Of a stretch of DNA of 12,312 bases, positions 6,124 through 12,312 are shown one piece after another (within the stretch, counting starts at the first letter, position 1; each line of letters starts with the position of its first letter). Made by a program: the position numbers and the translations under genes. The notes below the pieces were generated by a model. It ran no database searches and had not been told where the DNA came from. It saw only the letters and a program-made list of their open reading frames with translations. The stretch spans positions 1-12,312 of the forward strand of contig PMEV01000124.1 of assembly GCA_003154855.1 (NCBI GenBank), written 5' to 3'. This stretch comes from Bryobacterales bacterium. Lineage in GTDB: Bacteria > Acidobacteriota > Terriglobia > Bryobacterales > Bryobacteraceae.

Positions 6124-7305
6124 TCAGTTCGCCGACCGGCCGGCGCGCAGTGAAGGCTGGTCGAAGATGCCCTTCGTCATCTCCATCACGACGTTGGAGA
6201 ACGTGCATTCCGATTCCAGGAAAACGACGGGGGAGCCGGCTTGGTGCCCACGCGCGCAGACGTCGGTGGCCGGCGGAACCGAGCCCAGAATGGTGCAGCC
6301 AAGTTGCGTGGCGATCTCGTTGATGACCATGGGAGTGAGCGCCATGGTGCGGTTGACGATGACGGCGCCGCTGGTGAGCTGGCCGATGCCCCACGAATGC
6401 AGCAGTTGCAGGAACATCTTCGCCGCGTGCACGCCCGTGGGATCGCGCTCCAGCACCATCGCGACGAACTGGCATCGCCGGATGGCGGCGAGCGCCATGG
6501 CCGAGCTCGGCGCGGGGAGGTCGATCACCACGCGCTCCGCCATGCGGGATGCCGTCTTGATGACGGCTTCGACCACACTCGGATCGAGATCCCCGAACTC
6601 CGCGGGCTGCTGCGGACCGAACAGCACGCGCAGTCCGAGCGGCAGGTTGTACAGTCTGGCCTCGATGGCGGCCTCGTCGATCTTGCCGGCTCCCAGAGCC
6701 TTGAGCGAGCTCAGATTGGCGGTGGGAACGTGCTTGAGCTGATACGAGAACGTGCCGTAGCACGGCTGCAACTCGATGGCGATGGTGCTACGGTTTTGCT
6801 TCGCCAGAGCGGCGGCGACGTTCAGGGCGACGGTGGTGGTTCCCGACCCTCCTTTCACCCCGGCGAAACCCAACACCATGGGGCGCACGTCGGCGGGCTG
6901 CTCCTGGATTCTGGTCTGACGCCGCTCCACCGCGAGGCGCAAGCGGCGAATCATCGCCGGGCCACTGACGTCTCCCTTAACCAGGAACTCCTCGGCGCCT
7001 TCGCGCAGAGCCCCGGACGCCAATTCTTCGTCCTCCGAAGCCGTCCAGACGATCAGGGCGGCGTTGCCGCGATGCGACCGCAGGCGGGAGAGGGTTTCGA
7101 GACCGCGGCTGTCGGGAAGGTTCAGATCGAGCAGGATCGCATCGAAGGGCGAGGTGTCCAGGCGGTCCAGGGCTCTCTCGAGGGTGTCCACCCGCTCGAT
7201 CGCGATGGTGGGCGTGGGCCCTTCAGCCACCGCGATCATCCGCTGAACCGAGTCCGCGGTTTCCGGGTTGTCTTCAACCAGAAGGACCTTCAATTTGTCT
7301 GGCAC
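6124..7305 (-). CDS. Response-regulator receiver domain fused to CpaE/MinD-like ATPase
   Basis: This 393-residue cytosolic protein joins a receiver domain (residues 5-127) to a ParA/MinD-type ATPase domain (about 142-380). The receiver is complete: acidic pair E11-D12, phospho-acceptor D60 in ILLDLNLPD, T88 and K110. The ATPase has a deviant Walker A at 151-158 (KGGSGTTT): the deviant N-terminal lysine K151 is present, but the usual lysine before the last Thr is replaced by Thr, as is common in CpaE/TadZ. VVIDLPAPSSAM at 259-270 is the Walker-B/switch-like strand. CpaE/TadZ proteins localise pilus or secretion machinery at the cell pole, but no tad/cpa genes are in the window. The start is the GTG at 7305, with GGGAGG 5 bases upstream; a longer frame from a TTG at 7431 adds 42 unrelated basic residues and is rejected. 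Confidence 0.85.
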   Translation of the reverse strand: MPDKLKVLLVEDNPETADSVQRMIAVAEGPTPTIAIERVDTLERALDRLDTSPFDAILLDLNLPDSRGLETLSRLRSHRGNAALIVWTASEDEELASGALREGAEEFLVKGDVSGPAMIRRLRLAVERRQTRIQEQPADVRPMVLGFAGVKGGSGTTTVALNVAAALAKQNRSTIAIELQPCYGTFSYQLKHVPTANLSSLKALGAGKIDEAAIEARLYNLPLGLRVLFGPQQPAEFGDLDPSVVEAVIKTASRMAERVVIDLPAPSSAMALAAIRRCQFVAMVLERDPTGVHAAKMFLQLLHSWGIGQLTSGAVIVNRTMALTPMVINEIATQLGCTILGSVPPATDVCARGHQAGSPVVFLESECTFSNVVMEMTKGIFDQPSLRAGRSAN

Positions 7306-7310
7306 AACTG

Positions 7311-7316
7311 CCTCCC
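7311..7316 (-). promoter_or_regulatory. Ribosome binding site that fixes the REC-ATPase start
   Basis: GGGAGG on the minus strand lies 5 bases before the GTG at 7305. It is a near-ideal Shine-Dalgarno site and decides in favour of GTG over the upstream TTG. Confidence 0.75.
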
Positions 7317-7372
7317 GGAAACGCGGCGGCGAACCCAACGAGCGACCCCGGCGGTCCCGCTTCTCGAAGACG

Positions 7373-7381
7373 ATGATACCA
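7373..7381 (-). promoter_or_regulatory. Possible extended -10 promoter of the REC-ATPase gene
   Basis: TGGTATCAT on the minus strand matches the extended -10 pattern TGnTATAAT with one hexamer mismatch. It lies about 68 bases before the GTG start, in the 142-base gap between this gene and the upstream AKR-like gene. No good -35 at 17 bases, which is allowed for extended -10 promoters. It suggests transcription separate from the AKR-like gene. Confidence 0.35.
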
Positions 7382-7447
7382 GGAAACCCGCCTGGACATG
7401 GATGCCGGGGCAGGGAACACAGTGGCGCCAAAATCGCGGGAAGCGGC

Positions 7448-8377
7448 TCAGCCCCGGCTCAGGATGCGCTGGACGATTTCGGCGTCCATGCGGACTTCGT
7501 CCCGGAATTTCGGGAACATGCCAACGTACACGCCATCGTACGGCTTGATGCTTTCGAAGGCGGTCCGGAAGGCCTGTTCGATGCGTTCCGGATCGATGCG
7601 CCCGGCTGCGAGGATCTTAAAGGCGAAGCACGGCTTCTTGGTCTGCCGCAGGACGCTGTACATGCGCGGCGGATCGCTCGCCATGTAGACGTCGCGCGGC
7701 ATCTCCATGATCTCGCCGCCCAGCGCTTTCTTCCACTCCGCGGCCGTGCGCCGCCGATTGTAGACGCAGCCGGCGTAGAAATCGACATCCCAGTTCTCTT
7801 CCTCGATTTTGGCGATGACCTCCGGGATGTGCGTGCCGACGCCGACAAGTACGCCCATGTCGCGCACCGTCTTGCACCACTCCTTGACGGTATCCATGCG
7901 GCCGGCCTGCCAGGCGTCGTCTACCACCTCGCCCTGCCGCTGGAGCGCCAGCGGGTGCAGGATCTTCACCAGCGTGGCGGCATCGGCGTGGGCCGACACC
8001 TGGGGAATCAGGTGCATCTTGCCGCCCTCGGCGGCAAACCGCGACCAGTCCGCCAGAGAGCGATCCGAGTGATAGTAGTTGTATGCGTTGATGCCATAGC
8101 TGTTGGCGCGCCGCAGCACCTCGCACACGCGATCCGGCGTGTACCACTCCCGCATGACATCGTCCAGGTTGTGGTTGTAGTGCGAAAAACCGTAGAACTG
8201 GTTGACGCCGAGCACGAGGCGGCCGATCTCGACGCCGCCGAACTTCATTTTCGGCACCTGGATGCCGGCAGAGGCCGGCTCAGCGGCCTGCTGCGCTCTC
8301 GATGACGAAGCCAAACCCGCGACTCCGGCGACCAGCGCCGCGCCCGATTGAATGAAATCCCGCCGTGATCCTGCCAT
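7448..8377 (-). CDS. Tat-exported aldo/keto-reductase-like TIM-barrel protein
   Basis: This 309-residue protein begins with a twin-arginine signal: S4-R5-R6-D7-F8-I9, a hydrophobic stretch to about residue 23, and a plausible cleavage after SSRA (residue 28). It is thus folded in the cytosol and exported. The mature part resembles the AKR barrel: MKFGGVEIGRLVLGVNQF (44-61), GINAYNYYHSDRSL (95-108), a late strand CFAFKILAAGRI (250-261) and a terminal DGVYVGMF (281-288). The usual active-site residues look altered: the Asp in GxNxxDTA is Asn100, and the Lys of the following strand appears replaced in IPQV (124-127). It may be a non-reductase barrel or may use another chemistry. The ATG at 8377 has GGGAG 8 bases upstream. 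Substrate unknown. Confidence 0.75.
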   Translation of the reverse strand: MAGSRRDFIQSGAALVAGVAGLASSSRAQQAAEPASAGIQVPKMKFGGVEIGRLVLGVNQFYGFSHYNHNLDDVMREWYTPDRVCEVLRRANSYGINAYNYYHSDRSLADWSRFAAEGGKMHLIPQVSAHADAATLVKILHPLALQRQGEVVDDAWQAGRMDTVKEWCKTVRDMGVLVGVGTHIPEVIAKIEEENWDVDFYAGCVYNRRRTAAEWKKALGGEIMEMPRDVYMASDPPRMYSVLRQTKKPCFAFKILAAGRIDPERIEQAFRTAFESIKPYDGVYVGMFPKFRDEVRMDAEIVQRILSRG

Positions 8378-8422
8378 GTGGTCGACTCCCTTGCACGTCT
8401 GGCCCGTGCCGGGCTGCCGATC

Positions 8423-8451
8423 AGCGTAGCAGGTCCGATGGCGCGGTTCAA
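8423..8451 (-). promoter_or_regulatory. Possible promoter of the AKR-like gene
   Basis: On the minus strand TTGAAC (8446-8451) and TACGCT (8423-8428) are separated by exactly 17 bases, a sigma-70-type arrangement with 4 of 6 and 3 of 6 matches. The -10 lies about 45 bases before the ATG at 8377. It would uncouple this gene from the M16 pair. The weak -10 keeps confidence low. Confidence 0.3.
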
Positions 8452-8493
8452 GCGGGCCGGGCAGCCTCTGGCCGCCTTAGTCTCGCGCCTGAC

Positions 8494-10629
8494 TTACGGT
8501 TTCTTGTACGCCGCCTCGGCCACTCCCGGGTTGATCTTCACCTCTGTGATGGTCTGCTCGGCGCGCTTCTTGCCGCCCGAGTTCACCACCGCCTTGAAGG
8601 GCATCTTCACTCCCTGCGTCTCGCGATAGTCCGAGTAGAACTCCTCCATCTCGCTCGGCGGCCCCATCATCGACGACGTGTACACCTTCTTCAGCAGCAG
8701 CCCCGTCTTCGCGTCCACGTAGAGCTTGACCATCAATTTGCGCGCCGGGTCGCTCACCGCGATTCCCTCCACCGCCGCGCCGCCCACGTCGGCCGGTCCC
8801 AGCGACTGCACCGTCAGTGCGCCGTTCTCGATATTCTGTAGCAGCCAGATGGTGTCCCGAAACAGATTGCCCTCCACCTCTGGGATTTCCGAGGATGGCA
8901 TCTCCTGCACGCCTTGGGGCGACTTCATCCAGAACACCTTGCCGTCGTAGCCCTGCACCATCTCCCCGATCGGCATCGCCAGCTTGGTCAGCATCTTCCC
9001 GGTCAGATTCTGCGTCGCCTCCATCTTCATCGACATCTCGCCCTGCGGCATCGAGAGCGCCATGCTGCCCACAATGGTATAGTCTTTCACCTCCAGCAGC
9101 GCCGCCCCGCCCATGGCTTCCCGCGACCTCTCGAGGAGTGCCTTTCCTATCGCCACCGAATCTCCGGTGGGCGCCGCCAGCGCCTCCTGCTTGGGCTTGG
9201 GGATCGCGATGTCGATCGCCGTCACCTTGCCCAGCGAAGCCAGCGGCTGATCGAAATCCTTGCTCTTACCCAGCACCAGGATCGCCAACTCGTCCGTCTT
9301 CAGATACTGCTTGGCCACTCGTGCGACGTCCGCTGTGGTCACCTTCTGGATGTTGGCCTGGTAGGTTTGCAGGTAGTCCCGCGGATACCCGAAGTACTCG
9401 TACCGCATCATCCGGCCCACAATCTTCCCGGTGGAATCGAATTCGAAGGCAAATCCCTTCAGGATTTGGTCCTTAGCCTTGGCCAGCTCGTCGTCCGTCA
9501 CTCCCTCCGGCATCTTCGCGATTTCGCTTCGGATCGAGTTCACCATCTTGACCGTCGTCTCCGACTTGGTCCCGCCCACCGCGAAGAATTCGCCCGGCCG
9601 GTCCCATCCCGCTCTCCACGTCGAACCCACCTCGTAGGCGAGTCCCTGGTCGGTCCGCACATGGTTGAGCAGCCGCGAGGAAAAGCCCGAGCCCAGAATC
9701 ACGTTGGCCACCGAGATGGCGAAGTAATCCGGGTCGTTCCGCTGGCCCCCGACGAAACCCATGTAGACCGTCGACTGGTTCACATCGTCCTTCTCGATCG
9801 CGTAGATCCCGGCGCGCTTCCGCGCTCCCCGCTCCAGCTCGGGCACCGCCGGCCTGGCCTGTCCGCCGCGTGCCCAGCCGCCCAGCGCCTTTTCGATCTT
9901 GGCCCGCATCTCCTCGGTCTTGAAATCCCCCCACACCCCCAGAATGACGTTCTCCGGCTGGAAGAACTGCTTGTGGAAGGCGACCAGGTCGGCGCGCGTA
10001 ATCGCATCGATGGTTGCGTACTCCGGGATGTGGCCGTAGGCGCTGTCCTTCCCGAACAGCACGCGCTCGAACTCCCGCGAGGCAATCTCTCCCGGGTCGT
10101 CGTTGCGCCGCGCGACCTCCTCCCGCTCCTGGATCTTGGCCAGTTCGATCTTGTCTTCCGGAAACGCCGGGTGCTGCAAGATGTCGGCCAGAATGCCGAT
10201 CCCGGTATCGATGTCTTCCTTCAGCACGGATACCGAGGCGTCCCCCGCATCCTCCCCGATGCTCGTCTCCACCGAAGCGCCCAGCCGGTCCAGTTCTTCG
10301 TCCAGTTGGTCGCCGTTGTGCGAAGCGCTGCCGCCGCTACGCATCGCCGCCCCCGTGATCGACGCCACTCCGGCCTTTTCCAGCGCTTCCCAACGATTGC
10401 CCGTCCGCACCAGCGCCGACACAGTAATCACTGGCAGCTCGTGATCTTCCACCAGATACACAAGCATTCCGTTCGCCAACTCGAGCCGTGTCACCTCCGG
10501 CACCTTGATGCCGTTCGGTGCGGGGAATTGCAGGTCCTTGTAGCTCTTCGCCACCGGCGGTTGTTGCGCCACTTGCGCCATCGCCGCCAGCGCCACCACT
10601 GCCATCATCGCGCTTAATCGCTGTCTCAT
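8494..10629 (-). CDS. M16 peptidase homologue without zinc site, with C-terminal LolA-like domain
   Basis: This 711-residue secreted protein starts with a Sec signal (residues 1-18, likely cut after AMA). Residues about 45-460 form two M16 halves. Where active members have HxxEH, this protein has S90-I-T-G93-A94 (in GVASITGAAMRSGG), so all three zinc-site residues are lost. The substrate-binding R/Y pair of the C-terminal half is kept as R325 and Y332 in RTDQGLAY. Residues about 490-711 form an added beta-rich domain resembling outer-membrane lipoprotein carrier LolA: GYDGKVFWM at 560-568, later VDAKTGLLLKKV and a final KINPGVAEAAYKKP. It follows the active M16 gene by 15 bases, with GGGAGG 6 bases before its ATG, so they are translated together. 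In known heterodimeric M16B enzymes such a subunit pairs with a zinc-bearing one. Confidence 0.88.
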   Translation of the reverse strand: MRQRLSAMMAVVALAAMAQVAQQPPVAKSYKDLQFPAPNGIKVPEVTRLELANGMLVYLVEDHELPVITVSALVRTGNRWEALEKAGVASITGAAMRSGGSASHNGDQLDEELDRLGASVETSIGEDAGDASVSVLKEDIDTGIGILADILQHPAFPEDKIELAKIQEREEVARRNDDPGEIASREFERVLFGKDSAYGHIPEYATIDAITRADLVAFHKQFFQPENVILGVWGDFKTEEMRAKIEKALGGWARGGQARPAVPELERGARKRAGIYAIEKDDVNQSTVYMGFVGGQRNDPDYFAISVANVILGSGFSSRLLNHVRTDQGLAYEVGSTWRAGWDRPGEFFAVGGTKSETTVKMVNSIRSEIAKMPEGVTDDELAKAKDQILKGFAFEFDSTGKIVGRMMRYEYFGYPRDYLQTYQANIQKVTTADVARVAKQYLKTDELAILVLGKSKDFDQPLASLGKVTAIDIAIPKPKQEALAAPTGDSVAIGKALLERSREAMGGAALLEVKDYTIVGSMALSMPQGEMSMKMEATQNLTGKMLTKLAMPIGEMVQGYDGKVFWMKSPQGVQEMPSSEIPEVEGNLFRDTIWLLQNIENGALTVQSLGPADVGGAAVEGIAVSDPARKLMVKLYVDAKTGLLLKKVYTSSMMGPPSEMEEFYSDYRETQGVKMPFKAVVNSGGKKRAEQTITEVKINPGVAEAAYKKP

Positions 10630-10635
10630 GGCTTG

Positions 10636-10641
10636 CCTCCC
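10636..10641 (-). promoter_or_regulatory. Ribosome binding site of the zinc-less M16 gene
   Basis: GGGAGG on the minus strand lies 6 bases before the ATG at 10629, inside the 15-base gap after the upstream M16 stop. It shows that the second gene of the pair is translated from the same message. Confidence 0.7.
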
Positions 10642-10644
10642 GGG

Positions 10645-12162
10645 CTACTGCGCCTTCGCTGTTTCCAGCGCCTCGATCGTTCCCACCGTCCGGTTGCTCT
10701 TGATGAACACCGCTTTGGACACCCGCAGGATGTCTTCCGGCGTCACCGCATTGATCTTATCGAGATGCCGGAACAGGTTGTGCCAGTCGCCCGTGAGCAC
10801 CTGCCAGTTCGCCAGTTGCATCGCCAGGTTGGTGTTATCCGCGAGGCCATGGATCAGACCCGCGCGGGCCCGCCGCTTCACGCCCTCCAATTCCTCCTTG
10901 GTCACCGGCTCCTTCTTCAGCCGCTCGGTCTCCGCGTCGATGGTTTTCTCCGATTCCGCGTTGCTGTGTCCCTGCGCCGGCACCGAGTAGAACAGGAAAA
11001 GCCCCGGGTACTTCTCGCCCGGCAGTCCCGGAAATCCCGCCGTTTGCACCGCGATCTTCTTGTCCCGCACCAGCGACCGGTACAACCGCGAGCTCCGCCC
11101 CTCGCTCAGCAGGCTGCTGATGGCATCGTAGACCGCCTCGTCCGGATTGTTGATGTCGGGCTTGTGGTAGCCGATGAGCAGAATGGGCTGCGACTGCAAT
11201 TCAAGCGTGACGCGCCGCTCCCCGCCTTGTTCCGGTTCCACGGTTCGCACCGGCGCCGGCTTCGGCCCGCTCGGAATTCGTCCGAAGTACTTCTCGGCAT
11301 CTTCCCGCACTTTCCCGGGCTCCACGTCGCCCACCACCACGCCGGTGAGATTGCTCGGGATGTAGTACTTCTTGAAGAACGCCTCCGCGTCCGAGCGTGA
11401 GATGTTCTCGAGGTCGCTCATGTAGCCGATTGGCGGCACGCCATACGGGTGCGCCAGGTAGGCCGCGTGGATGAATTCTTCCAGCAGTTTGCCTATGGGC
11501 TGGCTGTCCGTGCGCATGCGCCGCTCTTCCATCACCACGTCCTTCTCTTTGTAGAACTCGCGCAACACGGGGTCCAGGAAGCGCGCCGACTCCAGATAGA
11601 ACCACAGCTCCATCTCGTTCGACGGCAGGCTGAAGAAGTAGCGCGTCGCATCCCAGGACGTCGCCGCGTTTAGCCCGTGTCCGCCGGCCCGCTCGATAGC
11701 CTTCCCGAATTCGTTCTTCTCGACGTACTTGTCCGCCTTCTCCTGCGCCTCCTTGAAGGCCGCCTCCAGCGTCTTCAGTTTCTGCGGGTCCGATTTCACG
11801 CCCTTGTCCCGCTCCTGCCTCAAGGCCAGGAAGGCCTGGTCCACCTGCTCCAGCGCCACCCGTTCCTTGGCGTAGTCCTTGGCGCCGATCGTTTCGGTCC
11901 CCTTGAACGCCATGTGTTCGAAGATGTGCGCCAGGCCGGTAGTTCCTTTGTCGTCCTGCACCGACCCAACGTCCGCGTAGGTGAAGAACGACGCCACCGG
12001 AGCCATGTGCCGCTCCAGCACCAGGAACTTCATCCCGTTCCGCAGCGTGAACTCCGTCACCCGCCCTTCGATGTCCTTGAAATCGTCCGCCGCCAGCATC
12101 GAGCCGGCAGCCAGCAACAACGCCGTCGCAAGAAACCGCGCAAGTCTATTCCGAGTTGTCAT
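10645..12162 (-). CDS. M16 zinc peptidase, catalytic subunit
   Basis: This 505-residue exported protein has a Sec signal (residues 1-24 or 25, ARFLATALLLAAGSMLA). The inverted zinc motif is intact: H79-I-F-E82-H83 in GLAHIFEHMAFKGT. The third ligand is most likely E213 in EKDVVMEERR, with E206 seven residues before it as in pitrilysin. Between the zinc motif and the conserved GLNAATSWDATRYF (163-176) sits a charged, helical insertion (about 97-152: LEQVDQAFLALRQERDK and following), absent from compact M16 enzymes. In the second half the R/Y pair is incomplete: R366 is present in VRDKKIAVQ, but no Tyr is at the expected place. This fits the zinc-bearing half of a two-subunit peptidase with the next gene. 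ATG at 12162 with GGAGAG 5 bases upstream. Confidence 0.92.
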   Translation of the reverse strand: MTTRNRLARFLATALLLAAGSMLAADDFKDIEGRVTEFTLRNGMKFLVLERHMAPVASFFTYADVGSVQDDKGTTGLAHIFEHMAFKGTETIGAKDYAKERVALEQVDQAFLALRQERDKGVKSDPQKLKTLEAAFKEAQEKADKYVEKNEFGKAIERAGGHGLNAATSWDATRYFFSLPSNEMELWFYLESARFLDPVLREFYKEKDVVMEERRMRTDSQPIGKLLEEFIHAAYLAHPYGVPPIGYMSDLENISRSDAEAFFKKYYIPSNLTGVVVGDVEPGKVREDAEKYFGRIPSGPKPAPVRTVEPEQGGERRVTLELQSQPILLIGYHKPDINNPDEAVYDAISSLLSEGRSSRLYRSLVRDKKIAVQTAGFPGLPGEKYPGLFLFYSVPAQGHSNAESEKTIDAETERLKKEPVTKEELEGVKRRARAGLIHGLADNTNLAMQLANWQVLTGDWHNLFRHLDKINAVTPEDILRVSKAVFIKSNRTVGTIEALETAKAQ

Positions 12163-12167
12163 CCAGA

Positions 12168-12173
12168 CTCTCC
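12168..12173 (-). promoter_or_regulatory. Ribosome binding site of the catalytic M16 gene
   Basis: GGAGAG on the minus strand lies 5 bases before the ATG at 12162, within the 37-base gap after the shell-protein stop. The gap holds no visible terminator. Confidence 0.6.
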
Positions 12174-12199
12174 ATGTTCTCTATTTCAGCACCTGCGGC

Positions 12200-12312
12200 T
12201 TAGATCATCTCGTTCAGCAGTTCCGGCCGCGGCGAAGGGATCACCACTTTGTTCACCAGCAGCCCTTTCTGCGCCACGATCGCGGCCCCCGCCGCCACCG
12301 CCGCTTCCACCG
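12200..12312 (-). CDS. BMC-domain microcompartment shell protein, C-terminal end
   Basis: Only the last 36 residues are in the window; the gene continues past the right edge. The stop is TAA at 12200-12202. The visible end has AAVAAGAAIVAQKGLLVNKV followed by VIPSPRPELLNEMI. This is the last helix and strand of a BMC (Pfam BMC) domain: the alanine-rich helix, then the VIPxPxxxL motif (VIPRPH in PduA, PduJ and PduT). The KGLLV segment is most like the end of the second BMC domain of PduT-type tandem-domain trimers, so a BMC-T protein is likely, but a single-domain BMC-H is not excluded. Shell proteins tile the polyhedral protein coat of a metabolic microcompartment. The cargo enzymes must lie outside the window. 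Confidence 0.78.
   Translation of the reverse strand, partial: VEAAVAAGAAIVAQKGLLVNKVVIPSPRPELLNEMI

Noticed and set aside
7306..7431. TTG start at 7431 adding 42 residues to the REC-ATPase
   Set aside because: The extension is basic and unlike receiver domains, while the GTG at 7305 has GGGAGG 5 bases upstream.
8402..8414. GCCCG-TGC-CGGGC hairpin between the second M16 gene and the AKR-like gene
   Set aside because: No T-run follows on either strand, and short GC palindromes are expected in DNA of this composition.
8914..10617. 567-codon plus-strand open frame opposite the second M16 gene
   Set aside because: Arg/His/Leu-rich with no recognisable domain; the minus-strand frame is a clear M16 homologue.
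1..12312. tRNA, rRNA, CRISPR arrays, insertion sequences, phage or attachment-site repeats
   Set aside because: No cloverleaf, spaced direct repeats, transposase-like frame or terminal inverted repeats were seen.

Overview
The window is GC-rich (roughly 64% by eye), densely coded, bacterial chromosomal DNA. The S2/EF-Ts/UMP kinase/RRF cluster, a Tat-exported aldo/keto-reductase-like protein, a split M16 peptidase pair, a CpaE-type REC-ATPase and a bacterial microcompartment (BMC) shell protein tail together suggest an acidobacterium of the Solibacter/Bryobacter kind. That placement is inferred from gene content and protein style, not from a database search.

Layout. Positions 1-2382 (+) hold the translation/nucleotide cluster rpsB (3' end only), tsf, pyrH and frr, closely spaced and probably one operon. 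A perfect 9-bp hairpin overlaps the rpsB stop codon. Positions 2383-2662 are a mostly non-coding stretch with one possible 29-residue membrane mini-protein on the minus strand. Positions 2663-4054 (-) encode a membrane polyprenyl-phosphate sugar transferase that starts exopolysaccharide synthesis. It is divergent from an OPT-family oligopeptide transporter at 4129-6087 (+). Both divergent genes lack a clear Shine-Dalgarno site and carry an extended -10-like element right before the start. Positions 6124-7305 (-) encode a receiver domain fused to a MinD/CpaE-like ATPase, convergent with the transporter.

Positions 7448-12312 are all on the minus strand. Reading in the direction of transcription, there is first the C-terminal end of a BMC shell protein (12312-12200, cut by the window edge). 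After 37 bases comes an exported, zinc-site-intact M16 peptidase (12162-10645). After 15 bases comes an exported M16 homologue with a destroyed zinc site, an intact R/Y pair and an extra C-terminal LolA-like domain (10629-8494). Then, after 116 bases and a possible promoter, comes the Tat-signal AKR-like protein (8377-7448). The two M16 proteins have complementary defects and look like the two halves of one periplasmic protease. Their position directly behind a shell gene is the most unusual part of the window. No RNA gene, insertion sequence, CRISPR array or phage feature was seen.
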